A stretch of 31,993 nucleotides of DNA from contig JAJNQE010000062.1 in NCBI GenBank assembly GCA_021154985.1, forward strand, positions 1 to 31,993, read 5' to 3'. The position numbers were made by a program, and so were the translations under genes. Position 1 is the first letter of the stretch. Every line of letters starts with the position of its first letter. The notes beneath the pieces are model-generated. The model searched no databases and was not told the DNA's origin. It was given only the letters and a program-made list of their open reading frames with translations. Shown here in pieces: positions 17,315 through 26,597 of this stretch. Source of the DNA: Hydrogenophaga sp. (GTDB lineage Bacteria; Pseudomonadota; Gammaproteobacteria; Burkholderiales; Burkholderiaceae_C).

Positions 17315-18751
17315 ATGGGCGCCGCCGACCGCACCGTTCACCACCTGCGCTTGCGTGCGCCGACCGCGCAGGCGGCGGTGCACGCCACGCACCGGCTTGA
17401 AGACGCGCTGCGCTGCGCCAGTCTGCCCGATGCGGGCGAGCGCTTGCTGCTGGTGCGCCGGCTGCACCTGGGGCGGCTGCCCGAGGGCCTGTCGCCACAG
17501 AGCCTGAGCCTGTTGATCGAGCGGCGTGTGGCCGCCGTGGGGGGCGAGTGGGTGCATGGCGAGGACGAGGCACGCGCTGCGCACAGCGACACCGTGTTCT
17601 TCACCAACCGACTGGAGGCCGCGCAGGCCGCGCTGCGCCGGCGTGCCCAAGGGCGGTCGCTCGACGGCTGGTTCTGGCCCCTGGCCCTGCCGGGTGTGGC
17701 GGTGCAGGCGCCAGCGCCAGCGTTTCTTGCGCAGTTGTTCGATGGCGTGCTGCGCTGGCCCGAGGCAAGCGCCGCACTGGCTGTGTTGATCGACGGGGCG
17801 CAGGCCTCCGGGCAGGGCGCGTGGTGCGACGCCCACCTGCCACTGTCGTGGCGCGAGCGCTTCGCGCCAGCGGCTCGGCGCGCGCAGGCTGGTGGTGGGC
17901 CTGGCGGACCGCGCGGGGAAAGCTCGCCTGCGCCGTCATCCGCAGGGGGCATGCAGCCCGCCGGGCCTGACGCGCCAACGCAACCGCTCGAACCGCCGCA
18001 TGCGGGCGTGTGGCCACCAACGGCCCAGGGTAACGGCCCTGCGGCGCCAGAGAATGGCCTGCAGCCCGATGCCGCAGGCCCGGACTCGCAGACCGGTGCA
18101 CAAACGCCGCGTGCAGCGGTGCAACCGGCACCGACCACAACCTTTGCATCCGTTGCGGCGCCCGCCGCCCAGCCGGGCGACCCGGGCGCCCCGCCGTCCT
18201 GGGGCACAGCCGGGCACATGCGACCTGTGCGTGGGCCGCTGCCCACCGCAGACGTCCACCCTCTGCCGGCCAGCGATCCCTGGGCGGATGCCGTGGCCAC
18301 CGGCGCGGGTGGTCTGTTGTTCCTGTGGCCCGTGCTGGAGCGCCTCGGCCTGGCCGCGTGGGATGCCCGGCACCCCGAGGCCTGGCTCGCACCTCGCGTG
18401 CTGGGGCTGGCCCTGCGGCGCCTGCGCGTGCCCGCCAGCGACCCGGTCTGGGCGCTCTGTGCCAGCCTGCCGCGCCCGCCGGAGCCACCACCCGAGGCCG
18501 ACGAACAGGCAGCGCTGTGGCTGCGCGCCTGCTGCCGCCACCTGCGCCGCGAGCCGCGCTTCGGCCTGGCCCACCTGGTCGTTCGCCCCGCGAGGCTGCG
18601 CTGGAGCGCCACGCACATCGACCTGCATTTCCGCCCGCGCGATGCCGACTTGAGAGTGCGCCGCGCTGGCCTCGACACCGACCCGGGCTGGGTGGACGCG
18701 CTGCAGCGGGTCGTGGGCTTTCACTACGACCGCGAAGGGCCAGGCGCATGA
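17315..18751 (+). CDS. eCIS-associated protein of unknown function with AGLD-DPGW-FHY signature (478 aa)
   Basis: The N-terminal part (about residues 1-180) has VHHLRLRAPTAQAAVHATHRLED, RLLLVRRLHLGRLP and FFTNRLEAAQAALRRRAQG. A long Pro/Ala/Gly-rich linker covers about residues 190-325. The C-terminal part has ATGAGGLLFLWPVLERLGLAA, then HIDLHFRPRDADLRVRRAGLD, then DPGWVDALQRVVGFHYD. Uncharacterised proteins with a 'GGLFFLL...LGL' segment and a final 'AGLDRDPGW...FHF' motif sit just before the AAA+ ATPase gene in many eCIS clusters; this matches from memory. The gene follows the giant gene after 17 bases and overlaps the ATPase gene as ATGA, so partnership with the ATPase is likely. Confidence 0.8.
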   Translation: MGAADRTVHHLRLRAPTAQAAVHATHRLEDALRCASLPDAGERLLLVRRLHLGRLPEGLSPQSLSLLIERRVAAVGGEWVHGEDEARAAHSDTVFFTNRLEAAQAALRRRAQGRSLDGWFWPLALPGVAVQAPAPAFLAQLFDGVLRWPEASAALAVLIDGAQASGQGAWCDAHLPLSWRERFAPAARRAQAGGGPGGPRGESSPAPSSAGGMQPAGPDAPTQPLEPPHAGVWPPTAQGNGPAAPENGLQPDAAGPDSQTGAQTPRAAVQPAPTTTFASVAAPAAQPGDPGAPPSWGTAGHMRPVRGPLPTADVHPLPASDPWADAVATGAGGLLFLWPVLERLGLAAWDARHPEAWLAPRVLGLALRRLRVPASDPVWALCASLPRPPEPPPEADEQAALWLRACCRHLRREPRFGLAHLVVRPARLRWSATHIDLHFRPRDADLRVRRAGLDTDPGWVDALQRVVGFHYDREGPGA

Positions 18752-20706
18752 ACGCGGCGGTGCCTCCCTCGTTGATGTCGAGGCCCGCCCTGCACGAGCT
18801 GCTGCTGGGCCTGCTCGCGCCCGCCCAAGGACCACCTGAAGCCGAGGCCACCTGGCTGCGCGAGCGCGCGTGCGCCGGCTCGCCGACCGATGCCCTGGCC
18901 GACTGGTTGCGCGCGCCGCCACGCTCGGCGCAGCCGCTGCTCGATCTCGTGGCGCGTCACCGCCTGGGCGTGGTCGAGCTGATGGCGCTGGCGCTGGTGG
19001 TGGCGGCGGAAACCGACGCCATGGCGGGTCGCGTGGTCGCCTGGCTTCAGGCCCCCGCGCCGGGCAGCCGCCCTCGCCTGGGGCTGGTGGTGCGCCTCGC
19101 CGAGTGCCTGCACATCCCGCAGGCGCAGGCCCAGCTGGTGGAGGGGGCGGCACGCGCGGCGCAACTGCTGCGCATCGACAGCGCGCCGCACCACACCTTG
19201 CCCGAGGCCACGCTGCACATGCCGCTGCCGTTGGTGATGGCCTTGCAGGGTCGAGGCCAGCGCTGGCCCGGCGTGGACGACAGCGCGCGCGGCGTGGACT
19301 GGCTCACGGCCTCGGTGCGCGAAGACGCCGCCCGGCAGGCCGGGGCGCTGCTGCCGCACGGCGTGCTGGTGGTGCGCAGCCAGCACCCCGGCGAGGCGCG
19401 GGCGGCCTGCGCGGCCATGGCGCAGGCGCTCGGCCGCTCACTGGCCGTGCTCACCGGGCCGGTGCCCGACGGCCTGGGCGCCTGGGCCAGCTTCGTGCAG
19501 GCGCTGCCCGTGTTCGTGCCCGAGCTCGCGCCCGGCGAGGTGTTCGATGTGCCCGAGCTGCCCGGCCACGCGGGCCCGGTGCTGGTGGCGACCGGGGTGG
19601 ACGGCAATGTGAACTGGCGCGGCGACGCACCGCCCGAGTGGCGCCTGGGCATGCCGGACGTGCGGGAGCGTCAGGCGCTGTGGCAGCAGCACCTGGGCGA
19701 CGAAGGGCTGGCTTCAGAGTTGGCCGTGCTGCAACGCGGAGGCAGCTTCGGCATTGCGCACACGGCCACGCAGGCACGCCACATCGCGCGCCTGGCCGGC
19801 GGTGGCCCCGACGGAAACGATGACAGCCCGCCCACCGTGGCCCACGCCCGCCAGGCGCTGCGCGTGGGCACGCCGGGCGCGCTGGGCAGCCTGGCCGAGC
19901 TCGTGCCCGACACCATCCACGACGGCACCCTGGTGCTGGCGGCACCGCTGCGGCAAGAGCTGGAATCCCTGGCCGCGCGTTGCCGGCTGCGCGAGGGTCT
20001 GGTGGCGGGCCTGGGCCACGCTGCGCAGGCCCGCTACCGGCCCGGTGTGCGCGCGCTGTTGGTGGGCCCCTCGGGCACCGGCAAGACGCTGGCGGCCGGC
20101 TGGCTGGCCACGCGGCTGGGCCTGCCGCTGTACCGGGTCGATGTGGCGTCGGTCTCCAGCAAATACATCGGCGAGACCGAGAAGAACCTCGCCCGCCTGT
20201 TCGCGCGCGCCGAACACAGCGAGGTGGTGCTGCTGTTCGACGAGGCCGATGCGTTGTTCGGCAAACGCACCGACGTGAAGGACGCGCACGACCGCTACGC
20301 CAACTCACAGACCAACTACCTGCTGCAGCGCACGGAGTCGTTCGAGGGCATTGCGCTGCTCACGAGCAACAGCCGCGTGCGCTTCGACACCGCCTTCACG
20401 CGCCGCCTCGACGCCATCGTGGAATTCCCCGCGCCGGCGCCGCAGGAGCGCCGCCAGCTCTGGCTGGCCCACCTGGGTGAGCAGCACGGCCTGAGCGACG
20501 CGCAGCTCAACCAGCTCGCGGCCGCCTGCGACCTGGCCGGCGGTCAGGTGCGCAACGCCACGCTGCGCGCTGCCGCGTGCGCCGGGGCGCAGGCGCGTGC
20601 GCCGCAGTTCTGCGACGTGATCGACGCGGTGGCCGCCGAATACCGCAAGCTCGGGCGGCAGGTGCCCGCCGGCTTGCTGCAGGCCGGGGCCACACCATGG
20701 GGCTGA
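18748..20706 (+). CDS. AAA+ ATPase, Afp15-like
   Basis: This 652-aa protein is the AAA+ ATPase found in nearly all eCIS clusters, where it is thought to serve assembly or cargo loading and is not part of the finished particle. The C-terminal AAA+ module is intact: Walker A GPSGTGKT at residues 440-447, Walker B VVLLFDEADALFG around residue 498, and a sensor region IALLTSNSRVRFDTAFTRRLD with candidate arginine fingers. The first 400 residues are less conserved and may include a degenerate ATPase half (GVLVVRSQHPGEARAACAAMA lacks a Walker lysine). The start overlaps the previous stop by ATGA, and the end overlaps the candidate cargo gene by ten bases. Confidence 0.93.
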   Translation: MNAAVPPSLMSRPALHELLLGLLAPAQGPPEAEATWLRERACAGSPTDALADWLRAPPRSAQPLLDLVARHRLGVVELMALALVVAAETDAMAGRVVAWLQAPAPGSRPRLGLVVRLAECLHIPQAQAQLVEGAARAAQLLRIDSAPHHTLPEATLHMPLPLVMALQGRGQRWPGVDDSARGVDWLTASVREDAARQAGALLPHGVLVVRSQHPGEARAACAAMAQALGRSLAVLTGPVPDGLGAWASFVQALPVFVPELAPGEVFDVPELPGHAGPVLVATGVDGNVNWRGDAPPEWRLGMPDVRERQALWQQHLGDEGLASELAVLQRGGSFGIAHTATQARHIARLAGGGPDGNDDSPPTVAHARQALRVGTPGALGSLAELVPDTIHDGTLVLAAPLRQELESLAARCRLREGLVAGLGHAAQARYRPGVRALLVGPSGTGKTLAAGWLATRLGLPLYRVDVASVSSKYIGETEKNLARLFARAEHSEVVLLFDEADALFGKRTDVKDAHDRYANSQTNYLLQRTESFEGIALLTSNSRVRFDTAFTRRLDAIVEFPAPAPQERRQLWLAHLGEQHGLSDAQLNQLAAACDLAGGQVRNATLRAAACAGAQARAPQFCDVIDAVAAEYRKLGRQVPAGLLQAGATPWG

Positions 20707-23700
20707 ACGCGCTGGCCTCCAGCACCCGGCGCGACGCACTCGCCTCCCGCGCCACGGCCCGGCGCCGCGTGTTCGAGCCCGATGCCGCGCGTTCGCCCGA
20801 GGCGCTTGCGCGCAGCCTGCCCGAGGTCGACATCGAACCGCCCCCGGGCATGCCACGCTACCTCGAACTCGGCCCCGGCGAGCGTGCGCTGCCGCCGCCC
20901 GAGCGGGTGCCCACCGAGGTCGAGGCTGCATCGGCGGTGCCCGGGGACGAAGCCGCCACACCGGCCGCCGGGCCCCTGAGCACCGAAGCAACGGCACCGC
21001 TGGTGACGGGTCGGCTCGATGCGACCAGCGCGGAAGCCGGGGCGCCGGAGCCCGAGGTGGAGGCCGAGGCCGAAGACATCGAAGTTGTCGAAGAGGTCGA
21101 TGAAAGAGAGGGCGCCGGAGAAGCCGAAACCGAGGAGGGCGCGGCCGCTGGCGAGCACGCTGTTGGCGCCGCAACGCCCGCCGGCACCCTGGCGCCCGCC
21201 GCGGCGGGCGACCTGCTGGCCATGGCGATGGACGACACCGCGCTGATCGACGAGGAATTGGCCGAGCACGAGCGCTGGGCCGGCTCGTTTGGCGGGCTCG
21301 GCACGGCGGGCAGCGACGACCGCGCCCGCTTCCTGGTGGAACAGGCCGGGGAGGGCGCCGCCTCCGGCTTCTGGGGCGGTCTGGGCATGGGTGCGGTGAT
21401 GGGGGCCGCTGGCGGCGCGCTCGGTCACATCGCCGGGCGGCGTCTGGCCACGCTGGCGGTGTCGCGCGGCGCCACGGCGGTGCCGGTGCCCGGTCTGGGG
21501 CCGGCCATCGGCGGTGTGATGGCTGTTGCCGGCCTGTTCACGCGCGACTGGGGCGCCTCGTTCGACACCATCGGCCGCATCGGCACCGGCGAGGGCTACG
21601 AAGGCCTGGCCAACGACCTCGAAGGCATTGCCGAAGCGCTGGACATGGCCTGCACCTTCATGGACATCGTCGGCGGCATCTGCGGCGCGGTTGCGGTGGG
21701 CATGTGGGTGGGTGCGGTGGTCTCGGGCGGAGCACTCGCACCGCTGGCGCTCACGCTCTCGGCCATCGGCACCGGCATCAGCATCGCCACCACCGCGGTC
21801 GGTTTGATCATCAACGTGGCGGTGCGCCCGGCCGTGACGGCGCTGCGCGCACTGCACGCCTTCGAGGCGCAGGGCGACCCGGCGGCGGTGGAGGCGGCCG
21901 GCGCCTCGCTGTCGTCGGCGGCGGCGCAGCTCACGGGCGCGGCCGGCGGTGCCCTGGGCGGTCGCGCAGGAGGCCATGTGGGCACTCGCGGCGGCGCCGG
22001 CCTGTACCGCGCGGGCACCGCCGTGGCGGCGCGTCGCACCGGCGGACGCCCCGCGATGCGCGCCGCCGCCGGCCCCGGGCCGCGGGTGCATGCCGAGATG
22101 CCCGATGCACCGGGCGCTGGTTCGGTTGCGACGGTGCGGCCCGACGCGCCCAGCGTGGCGGCGCGGCCGGCCGCAGGCGACGGACCAGCCGCCGCATCAC
22201 CTGCGCGCCAGCCCACAGCGCCGGACGACTTCAGCGATCTCAACGGTCTGGTCGCCGATCTCAACGCAAGTCCTGTCGTGGCAGCACGGTTGACAGACAC
22301 CAGAGCCCCACTGGCCAGGCGCGCTGTGCCATGGACGCCGGAAACAGCCCGTGCGTACGCCAACCGGCAGGCGGCCGGGCACAGGGCAGCCACCGGCATG
22401 GACGGGGGAGATGTGCAGGCAGGGCACACCGCCGCTGCCCGCCACGCTACCGAAGCCGGCACACCCGAGGCCGCCTGGGACACACAACCCATGATGGATC
22501 TGCACAGCCGCCGGGACCCGGCATTGGCCGTCACCGTCACGGACATCGACCCTGTGACCAACGCGCCCCGAACCCGCACGCGCACACGCCAGACGTCGCA
22601 GGAGCTCATCATCAACGCGGCGGTGGAGCGGTCTCGGGCCGCGACGGGTGGTGTGCTCACACCGCAAGGCCACCTGGACTCGGCCGACTACGTGGCCTGG
22701 GTCACCGCCAACACGCCCTACAGGCAGGGCGATGTGGATGCGCTGCGCGGCGGGGGCTTGGCAGCGCCGGGCCGTGGGCCTGCGGTTGATCCGGCCACCG
22801 GCCGCGTGATCGCACCCGTGGCGGGCGCCGGCCCAGCCGCGTCGTCCCCCCACCGCACCGCGCCCGACGCCGCCTCTCCCACGGGAGTTCCGCCGCGCTA
22901 CGCACCGCACACCGAGACCGTGCGCACGCCCGACCGCGCCGCCGCCATGGCGCAGTACCACGACCAGATCTGCACCGACCCCGGCCGCGAGTCGGGCGTG
23001 TGGCGCGGGCCGGACGGCACCTACTACGTGATGCAGGGCGACGGTGGCTCGGTGCGGCCGCCCTCGGCCAGCGGTCCGCTCTCGCTGGTCTACCACTCGC
23101 ACCCGGTGACGACCGATGCCGCCTACCGCGGCATGGTGTCGCAGCCTTCCCAGGCGCGCGGGGACTTCGGTGTGCTGGCCTTCGAGCACGGCACGGGTGG
23201 ACCGGCCGGGCGGCGCGTGGAATCGGAGCTGCACTTTCCCACCTACGGCCCCGACGGCACGCACTCGGGCTTTGGTGCCACGCGCTTTGCTTACGACCCC
23301 ACCAGCCCGCTGCCGCTGCAGGTGACCACCACCCTGCCCGGGGGACGGCCCGCCACGCAGCGCTACGCTTCCTACGCCGACTTCGAGGCGCGCACCGGCA
23401 TCCGTGCGGGCGGTGACACGCCGGCTGCGTCCACCGCCGCGCGGGTCGACGCCGATGCGCGCCTCGCGGCCGACCGCACCGCCGCCGCGCGGCGCATCGA
23501 CGAAACGGCCGCAGGCCTCTCCGGCTTCGTGCCGCCCGTGGGTGCCGGCGTGGGCCGCGACGAGGCACGAACGGCGGTGGCTGAAGCCGCTGCACACCCA
23601 GGTACCGATGCGGCCGCCACCGCGGGCACGCCGGGACGCGGCCCCGCCTACGCGGTGAGCGTGGCCGGCCTTTTGCCGGGCGAGTCGATGGAGCTGCCGG

Positions 23701-24527
23701 TCAATCCCGCCTACCCATCGCCGCCCGGCACGCCCGAGCAGCTGGACGCGCTGCTCGACCAGGTGGACACCGCACGCGGTGCGGCCGATGCACTGGGCAA
23801 CACCGAGGCTGACATGGCTGCCAACGCCGCCCTGGAAAACGAGCACGCTGCTGGTCTCGAGGAGGCCGCCGGTGTGAGCGAGGACCTGGGCGCCGAACGC
23901 GAGGCGCACGCGGGCGAGGTGGACGCCACCGCCAGCACCAACGACAACATGCTCACCCAGGCCGGCGAAGCCTGGGATTCGCTGGGCGAGAGCTCGCGCA
24001 ATGCTTCCGGGCTTGCGAGCCTGATCCTCAGCCTGGATGCCTTCCGGGGCATGGCGCACCTGTTCTCTTATCTGCCCGGCAACCTGGGCGCGCGGGCCGA
24101 TACCGCGCGCAACGATTCGGCGCGCCTCATCACCACGCTCAACCGCGTGCGCGACGCCGATGCCGCGCGCGGCGAAGTGGGTGCGGGGCGCGAAGCCATC
24201 GAAGGCGATGGCGAGCGGATCGAGGCCGTGTCCGGCGAGGGCGAAAGCACCGACGCCGAGATCGCTGACGGGGCGAGCGCGCTGGCCGAACTGGAGGCCG
24301 CCAACGCCGCCAGCCTGGCCGAGACCGAAGCCACGCACGCCCTGGCCAGCCGCGAGCGGCGGGCCGCTGAAGCCTCGGAATCCGAGGCACAGGGCGCGCA
24401 CGACACCCTGCTGGCCGAACTGCAATCCTGGGCACAGGCCCACCAACAAGCGCGAGAAGATGCCGTGGCCCAAGCCCTGGGCACCTGCGAGACCATGGGC
24501 CTGACCGCCACGGAGATGCACGGATGA
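20697..24527 (+). CDS. candidate eCIS cargo/effector with hydrophobic helical region and JAB/DUF4329-like centre (1276 aa)
   Basis: The N-terminal 210 residues are Pro/Glu/Ala-rich and probably disordered. Residues about 224-385 are Gly/Ala-rich and hydrophobic (FWGGLGMGAVMGAAGGALG; IGTGEGYEGLANDLEGIAEA; TTAVGLIINVAVRPAV), resembling the membrane-active segment of known eCIS cargo proteins. Around residues 755-870 comes a DUF4329/JAB-like pattern: E765 before GVWRGPDGTYYVMQG, a YHSHP motif with H800 and H802, then PSQARGDFGVLAF with S818 and D823. The last 350 residues are acidic, helical and coiled-coil-like. The ATG at 20697 overlaps the ATPase gene. Position after the ATPase and before a TPR gene is typical for cargo. 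The toxic or proteolytic role is inference, and a structural role remains possible. No DUF4157 HExxH motif is present. Confidence 0.75.
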   Translation: MGLNALASSTRRDALASRATARRRVFEPDAARSPEALARSLPEVDIEPPPGMPRYLELGPGERALPPPERVPTEVEAASAVPGDEAATPAAGPLSTEATAPLVTGRLDATSAEAGAPEPEVEAEAEDIEVVEEVDEREGAGEAETEEGAAAGEHAVGAATPAGTLAPAAAGDLLAMAMDDTALIDEELAEHERWAGSFGGLGTAGSDDRARFLVEQAGEGAASGFWGGLGMGAVMGAAGGALGHIAGRRLATLAVSRGATAVPVPGLGPAIGGVMAVAGLFTRDWGASFDTIGRIGTGEGYEGLANDLEGIAEALDMACTFMDIVGGICGAVAVGMWVGAVVSGGALAPLALTLSAIGTGISIATTAVGLIINVAVRPAVTALRALHAFEAQGDPAAVEAAGASLSSAAAQLTGAAGGALGGRAGGHVGTRGGAGLYRAGTAVAARRTGGRPAMRAAAGPGPRVHAEMPDAPGAGSVATVRPDAPSVAARPAAGDGPAAASPARQPTAPDDFSDLNGLVADLNASPVVAARLTDTRAPLARRAVPWTPETARAYANRQAAGHRAATGMDGGDVQAGHTAAARHATEAGTPEAAWDTQPMMDLHSRRDPALAVTVTDIDPVTNAPRTRTRTRQTSQELIINAAVERSRAATGGVLTPQGHLDSADYVAWVTANTPYRQGDVDALRGGGLAAPGRGPAVDPATGRVIAPVAGAGPAASSPHRTAPDAASPTGVPPRYAPHTETVRTPDRAAAMAQYHDQICTDPGRESGVWRGPDGTYYVMQGDGGSVRPPSASGPLSLVYHSHPVTTDAAYRGMVSQPSQARGDFGVLAFEHGTGGPAGRRVESELHFPTYGPDGTHSGFGATRFAYDPTSPLPLQVTTTLPGGRPATQRYASYADFEARTGIRAGGDTPAASTAARVDADARLAADRTAAARRIDETAAGLSGFVPPVGAGVGRDEARTAVAEAAAHPGTDAAATAGTPGRGPAYAVSVAGLLPGESMELPVNPAYPSPPGTPEQLDALLDQVDTARGAADALGNTEADMAANAALENEHAAGLEEAAGVSEDLGAEREAHAGEVDATASTNDNMLTQAGEAWDSLGESSRNASGLASLILSLDAFRGMAHLFSYLPGNLGARADTARNDSARLITTLNRVRDADAARGEVGAGREAIEGDGERIEAVSGEGESTDAEIADGASALAELEAANAASLAETEATHALASRERRAAEASESEAQGAHDTLLAELQSWAQAHQQAREDAVAQALGTCETMGLTATEMHG

Positions 24528-25489
24528 GCGACCAGACCGCACCGTTTGACGGTGTGAACCCCGAAGCCCTGGAGGTGCAGGCGCGCGAGCGGCTGGCGCG
24601 GGCCGACCTGACCGGTGCCGCCGCACTGCTGCAGCAGGCCGCACGCCGCTGGGAGGCGCTGAACGATGCCCGGCGCGCCGGCTCGTGCTGGTTGCTGGCC
24701 GCGTCCACGCTGCGCCTGGCCGGCTCGATGAACGAAGCCGCGCACGCCGTGCACTGCGCCGAACAGCTGCCGCTGCCCGATGCCTTGCGGCGCGGCGTCG
24801 ACATGGAGCTGGCCGAACAGGCGCTGGCCTGCGGCGACGCGGCGCTGGCGCGTGAGCGCTTTGCGTTCGTGCTGGAGAGGCATGCACCGCACATCGACGA
24901 TGCCCTGCGCGCGGTGGTGCTGCAGCGGCGCGCCGTGGCCGCCAACGCGTCGCACGACGAGCGTGCCGCGGCTGCCGATTTCTGTGCCGCCGCCGACGTG
25001 ATGCACAGCGCAGGCCACCTGGCCGACGCCGAGGCCGCGCGCCTGGCCGCGGCGTCCTGTCTGTCGGCGGTGGACCCGGCCGGCGCCGAGGCCCTCTGGC
25101 GCGAGATCGACCGGCAACCACCCCTCGACGGCGCCGGTGCGGCAAGGCGTGGCCTGGTGGGTGGACACGTGGCCCTGCAGGGCCAACAACCCGCGCTGGC
25201 GCTGGCCCGCTACGGCGCGGCACGCCAGGGTGCGCTCGACGCTCGCGACGGCGCCGCGTACCTCGCGGCTTCGGTGCAATCGGCGAGCCTGCTGGAGCAG
25301 CAAGGGCAGGTGGAAGACGCCTACGCCCGCCTGGCTTCCGCCTGGGTCACGCTGGGTGACCTGCTGGGCAAGGACGCGGCCGCCTCGCTGGTGCGTCCGG
25401 CCCTGCAGGGGCTGCGCGACCGGTTGGGCGAGGCGGCATTTCAGGCGGCGCGCGAAGGGTATGCGGCGCGGCGCAGGCGGTCGGCCTGA
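24524..25489 (+). CDS. TPR-like helical repeat protein at the operon end (321 aa)
   Basis: This is an all-helical, Ala/Leu/Arg-rich soluble protein whose whole length reads as degenerate tetratricopeptide pairs: DLTGAAALLQQAARRWEAL, AGSCWLLAASTLRLAGSMNEA, ADAEAARLAAASCL, GQQPALALARYGAARQGAL and QVEDAYARLASAWVTLGD. There is no signal peptide. Its ATG overlaps the stop of the candidate cargo gene as ATGA. TPR proteins bind partner peptides, so a cargo chaperone, loading adaptor or regulator is a fair guess. An immunity role is less likely but not excluded. It is the last plus-strand gene; 52 bases further on the convergent catabolic operon ends. Confidence 0.75.
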   Translation: MSDQTAPFDGVNPEALEVQARERLARADLTGAAALLQQAARRWEALNDARRAGSCWLLAASTLRLAGSMNEAAHAVHCAEQLPLPDALRRGVDMELAEQALACGDAALARERFAFVLERHAPHIDDALRAVVLQRRAVAANASHDERAAAADFCAAADVMHSAGHLADAEAARLAAASCLSAVDPAGAEALWREIDRQPPLDGAGAARRGLVGGHVALQGQQPALALARYGAARQGALDARDGAAYLAASVQSASLLEQQGQVEDAYARLASAWVTLGDLLGKDAAASLVRPALQGLRDRLGEAAFQAAREGYAARRRRSA

Positions 25490-25541
25490 GTGCCAGGGCG
25501 TGTTGCCCCCGCCATGCCGCATCCCGACGTGTTGCGGCCGG

Positions 25542-26537
25542 TCACTCCACCTTGAAATTCACCGCCTTGACGATGGGTCCCCAGTAGTCCGTGTCGCGGC
25601 GCTGCATGGCCAGCAGCTCGGCCTGGGTGGAAGACTTGGCCTCCAGTCCCATGTCGGCCAGGCCGTTCACCACTTCGGGTTTGGCAAGGGCCGCGCGAAG
25701 CGCGGCGTTGGCCTGTTGAACAACGGCGGCCGGCGTGCCGGCGGGCATGTAGAACGCGAACCACTCGTCGGTCACGATGTCCTTGTAGCCTTGTTCGACG
25801 AAGGTGGCCACCTGGGGCACGAAGCGGCTTCGCTTGGCACCGGACACCCCCAGCAGCCTCACGCGCCCGCCACCCAGGTGCGGCATGAAGTCGCCGATGG
25901 GGCCGCTGACGGATGAGATCTGGCCCGCCGTGAGGTCGAGGATCGCGGGCTGCGTGCCGCGGTAGGCCACATGGCGCATGGCGACGTTGCCGGCGCGGCT
26001 GAGCATCTCGCCCGTGAAATGGGGCGACGAGCCGGCGGCCGGCGAGCCAAAGTTGGCCTGCTCCGGATGGGTCTTCAACCAGGCCATGAATTCCGGCACG
26101 CTGGTGATGGACGCGGGCACGGCAGGACCCACACCCAGGGCGAATTCAAACGAGCAGGCCTGCGACACCGGCACCAGGTCGGCGAACGGCTCGTACGGCA
26201 GTTTTTTGTAGATGTGCGGGTAGACGGTGAGCATCGATGCCGGGGTCTGCAGCATCACGCTGCCATCGGCCGGCGATGACTTGACCGTTGAAATGGCGAT
26301 CTGGCCGCCCGCGCCGGTCTTGTTGTCCACGATGACCGAGCGGGCGTAGAGGCCTCGCAGGGCTTCGGCCACGCGGCGGCAGACCGTGTCGGAAGTGCCG
26401 CCGGCGGCGAACCCGGTGACGATCTTCAGCGTGTCCACGGGCACCTGGGCCTGCAGGGCGCCGTGGCCCAGCAGGCCAGGGCCCGCGATCGCTGCGGCCG
26501 CGCTGCCCTGAATGAATTCGCGTCGTGTGGTTGACAT
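25542..26537 (-). CDS. Bug/TctC-family extracytoplasmic solute receptor
   Basis: This 331-aa periplasmic binding protein belongs to the Bordetella uptake gene (Bug) family of tripartite tricarboxylate-type receptors, which capture carboxylates for uptake. It has a twin-arginine signal (STTRREFIQGSAAAAIAG, residues 2-19) with cleavage likely near the AQA-like site before residue 35. Family marks follow: LKIVTGFAAGGTSDTVCRR, VIVDNKTGAGGQIA, LPYEPFADLVPVS, VAYRGTQPAILDL and the C-terminal EWFAFYMPAGTP. The ATG at 26537 has AAGGAG eight bases upstream. It is the last gene of the minus-strand operon. No TctA/TctB membrane genes lie in the window, as is common for Bug proteins. The ligand is unknown; a sugar acid is likely from its neighbours. 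Confidence 0.92.
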   Translation of the reverse strand: MSTTRREFIQGSAAAAIAGPGLLGHGALQAQVPVDTLKIVTGFAAGGTSDTVCRRVAEALRGLYARSVIVDNKTGAGGQIAISTVKSSPADGSVMLQTPASMLTVYPHIYKKLPYEPFADLVPVSQACSFEFALGVGPAVPASITSVPEFMAWLKTHPEQANFGSPAAGSSPHFTGEMLSRAGNVAMRHVAYRGTQPAILDLTAGQISSVSGPIGDFMPHLGGGRVRLLGVSGAKRSRFVPQVATFVEQGYKDIVTDEWFAFYMPAGTPAAVVQQANAALRAALAKPEVVNGLADMGLEAKSSTQAELLAMQRRDTDYWGPIVKAVNFKVE

Positions 26538-26597
26538 CGGGAAGTCTCCTTGTGGAATGCGGCGCAGGGCGCCATGGGTTGGGACGGGTCAACCCCG

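Noticed and set aside
19350..19480. A possible second active ATPase site in the N-terminal half of the AAA+ protein
   Set aside because: The expected Walker A position lacks the GxxxxGK[ST] pattern, so at best it is a degenerate domain.
22197..25223. A 1008-codon minus-strand frame, and similar long ones at 3864-6434, 2191-3903 and 10226-13441
   Set aside because: They cross several plus-strand genes with recognisable products and show the low-complexity composition of antisense GC-rich frames.
25496..25508. A GGGC-GTGTT-GCCC hairpin between the convergent operons as terminator
   Set aside because: The stem is only four base pairs and no T-run follows on either strand, so I do not call a terminator.
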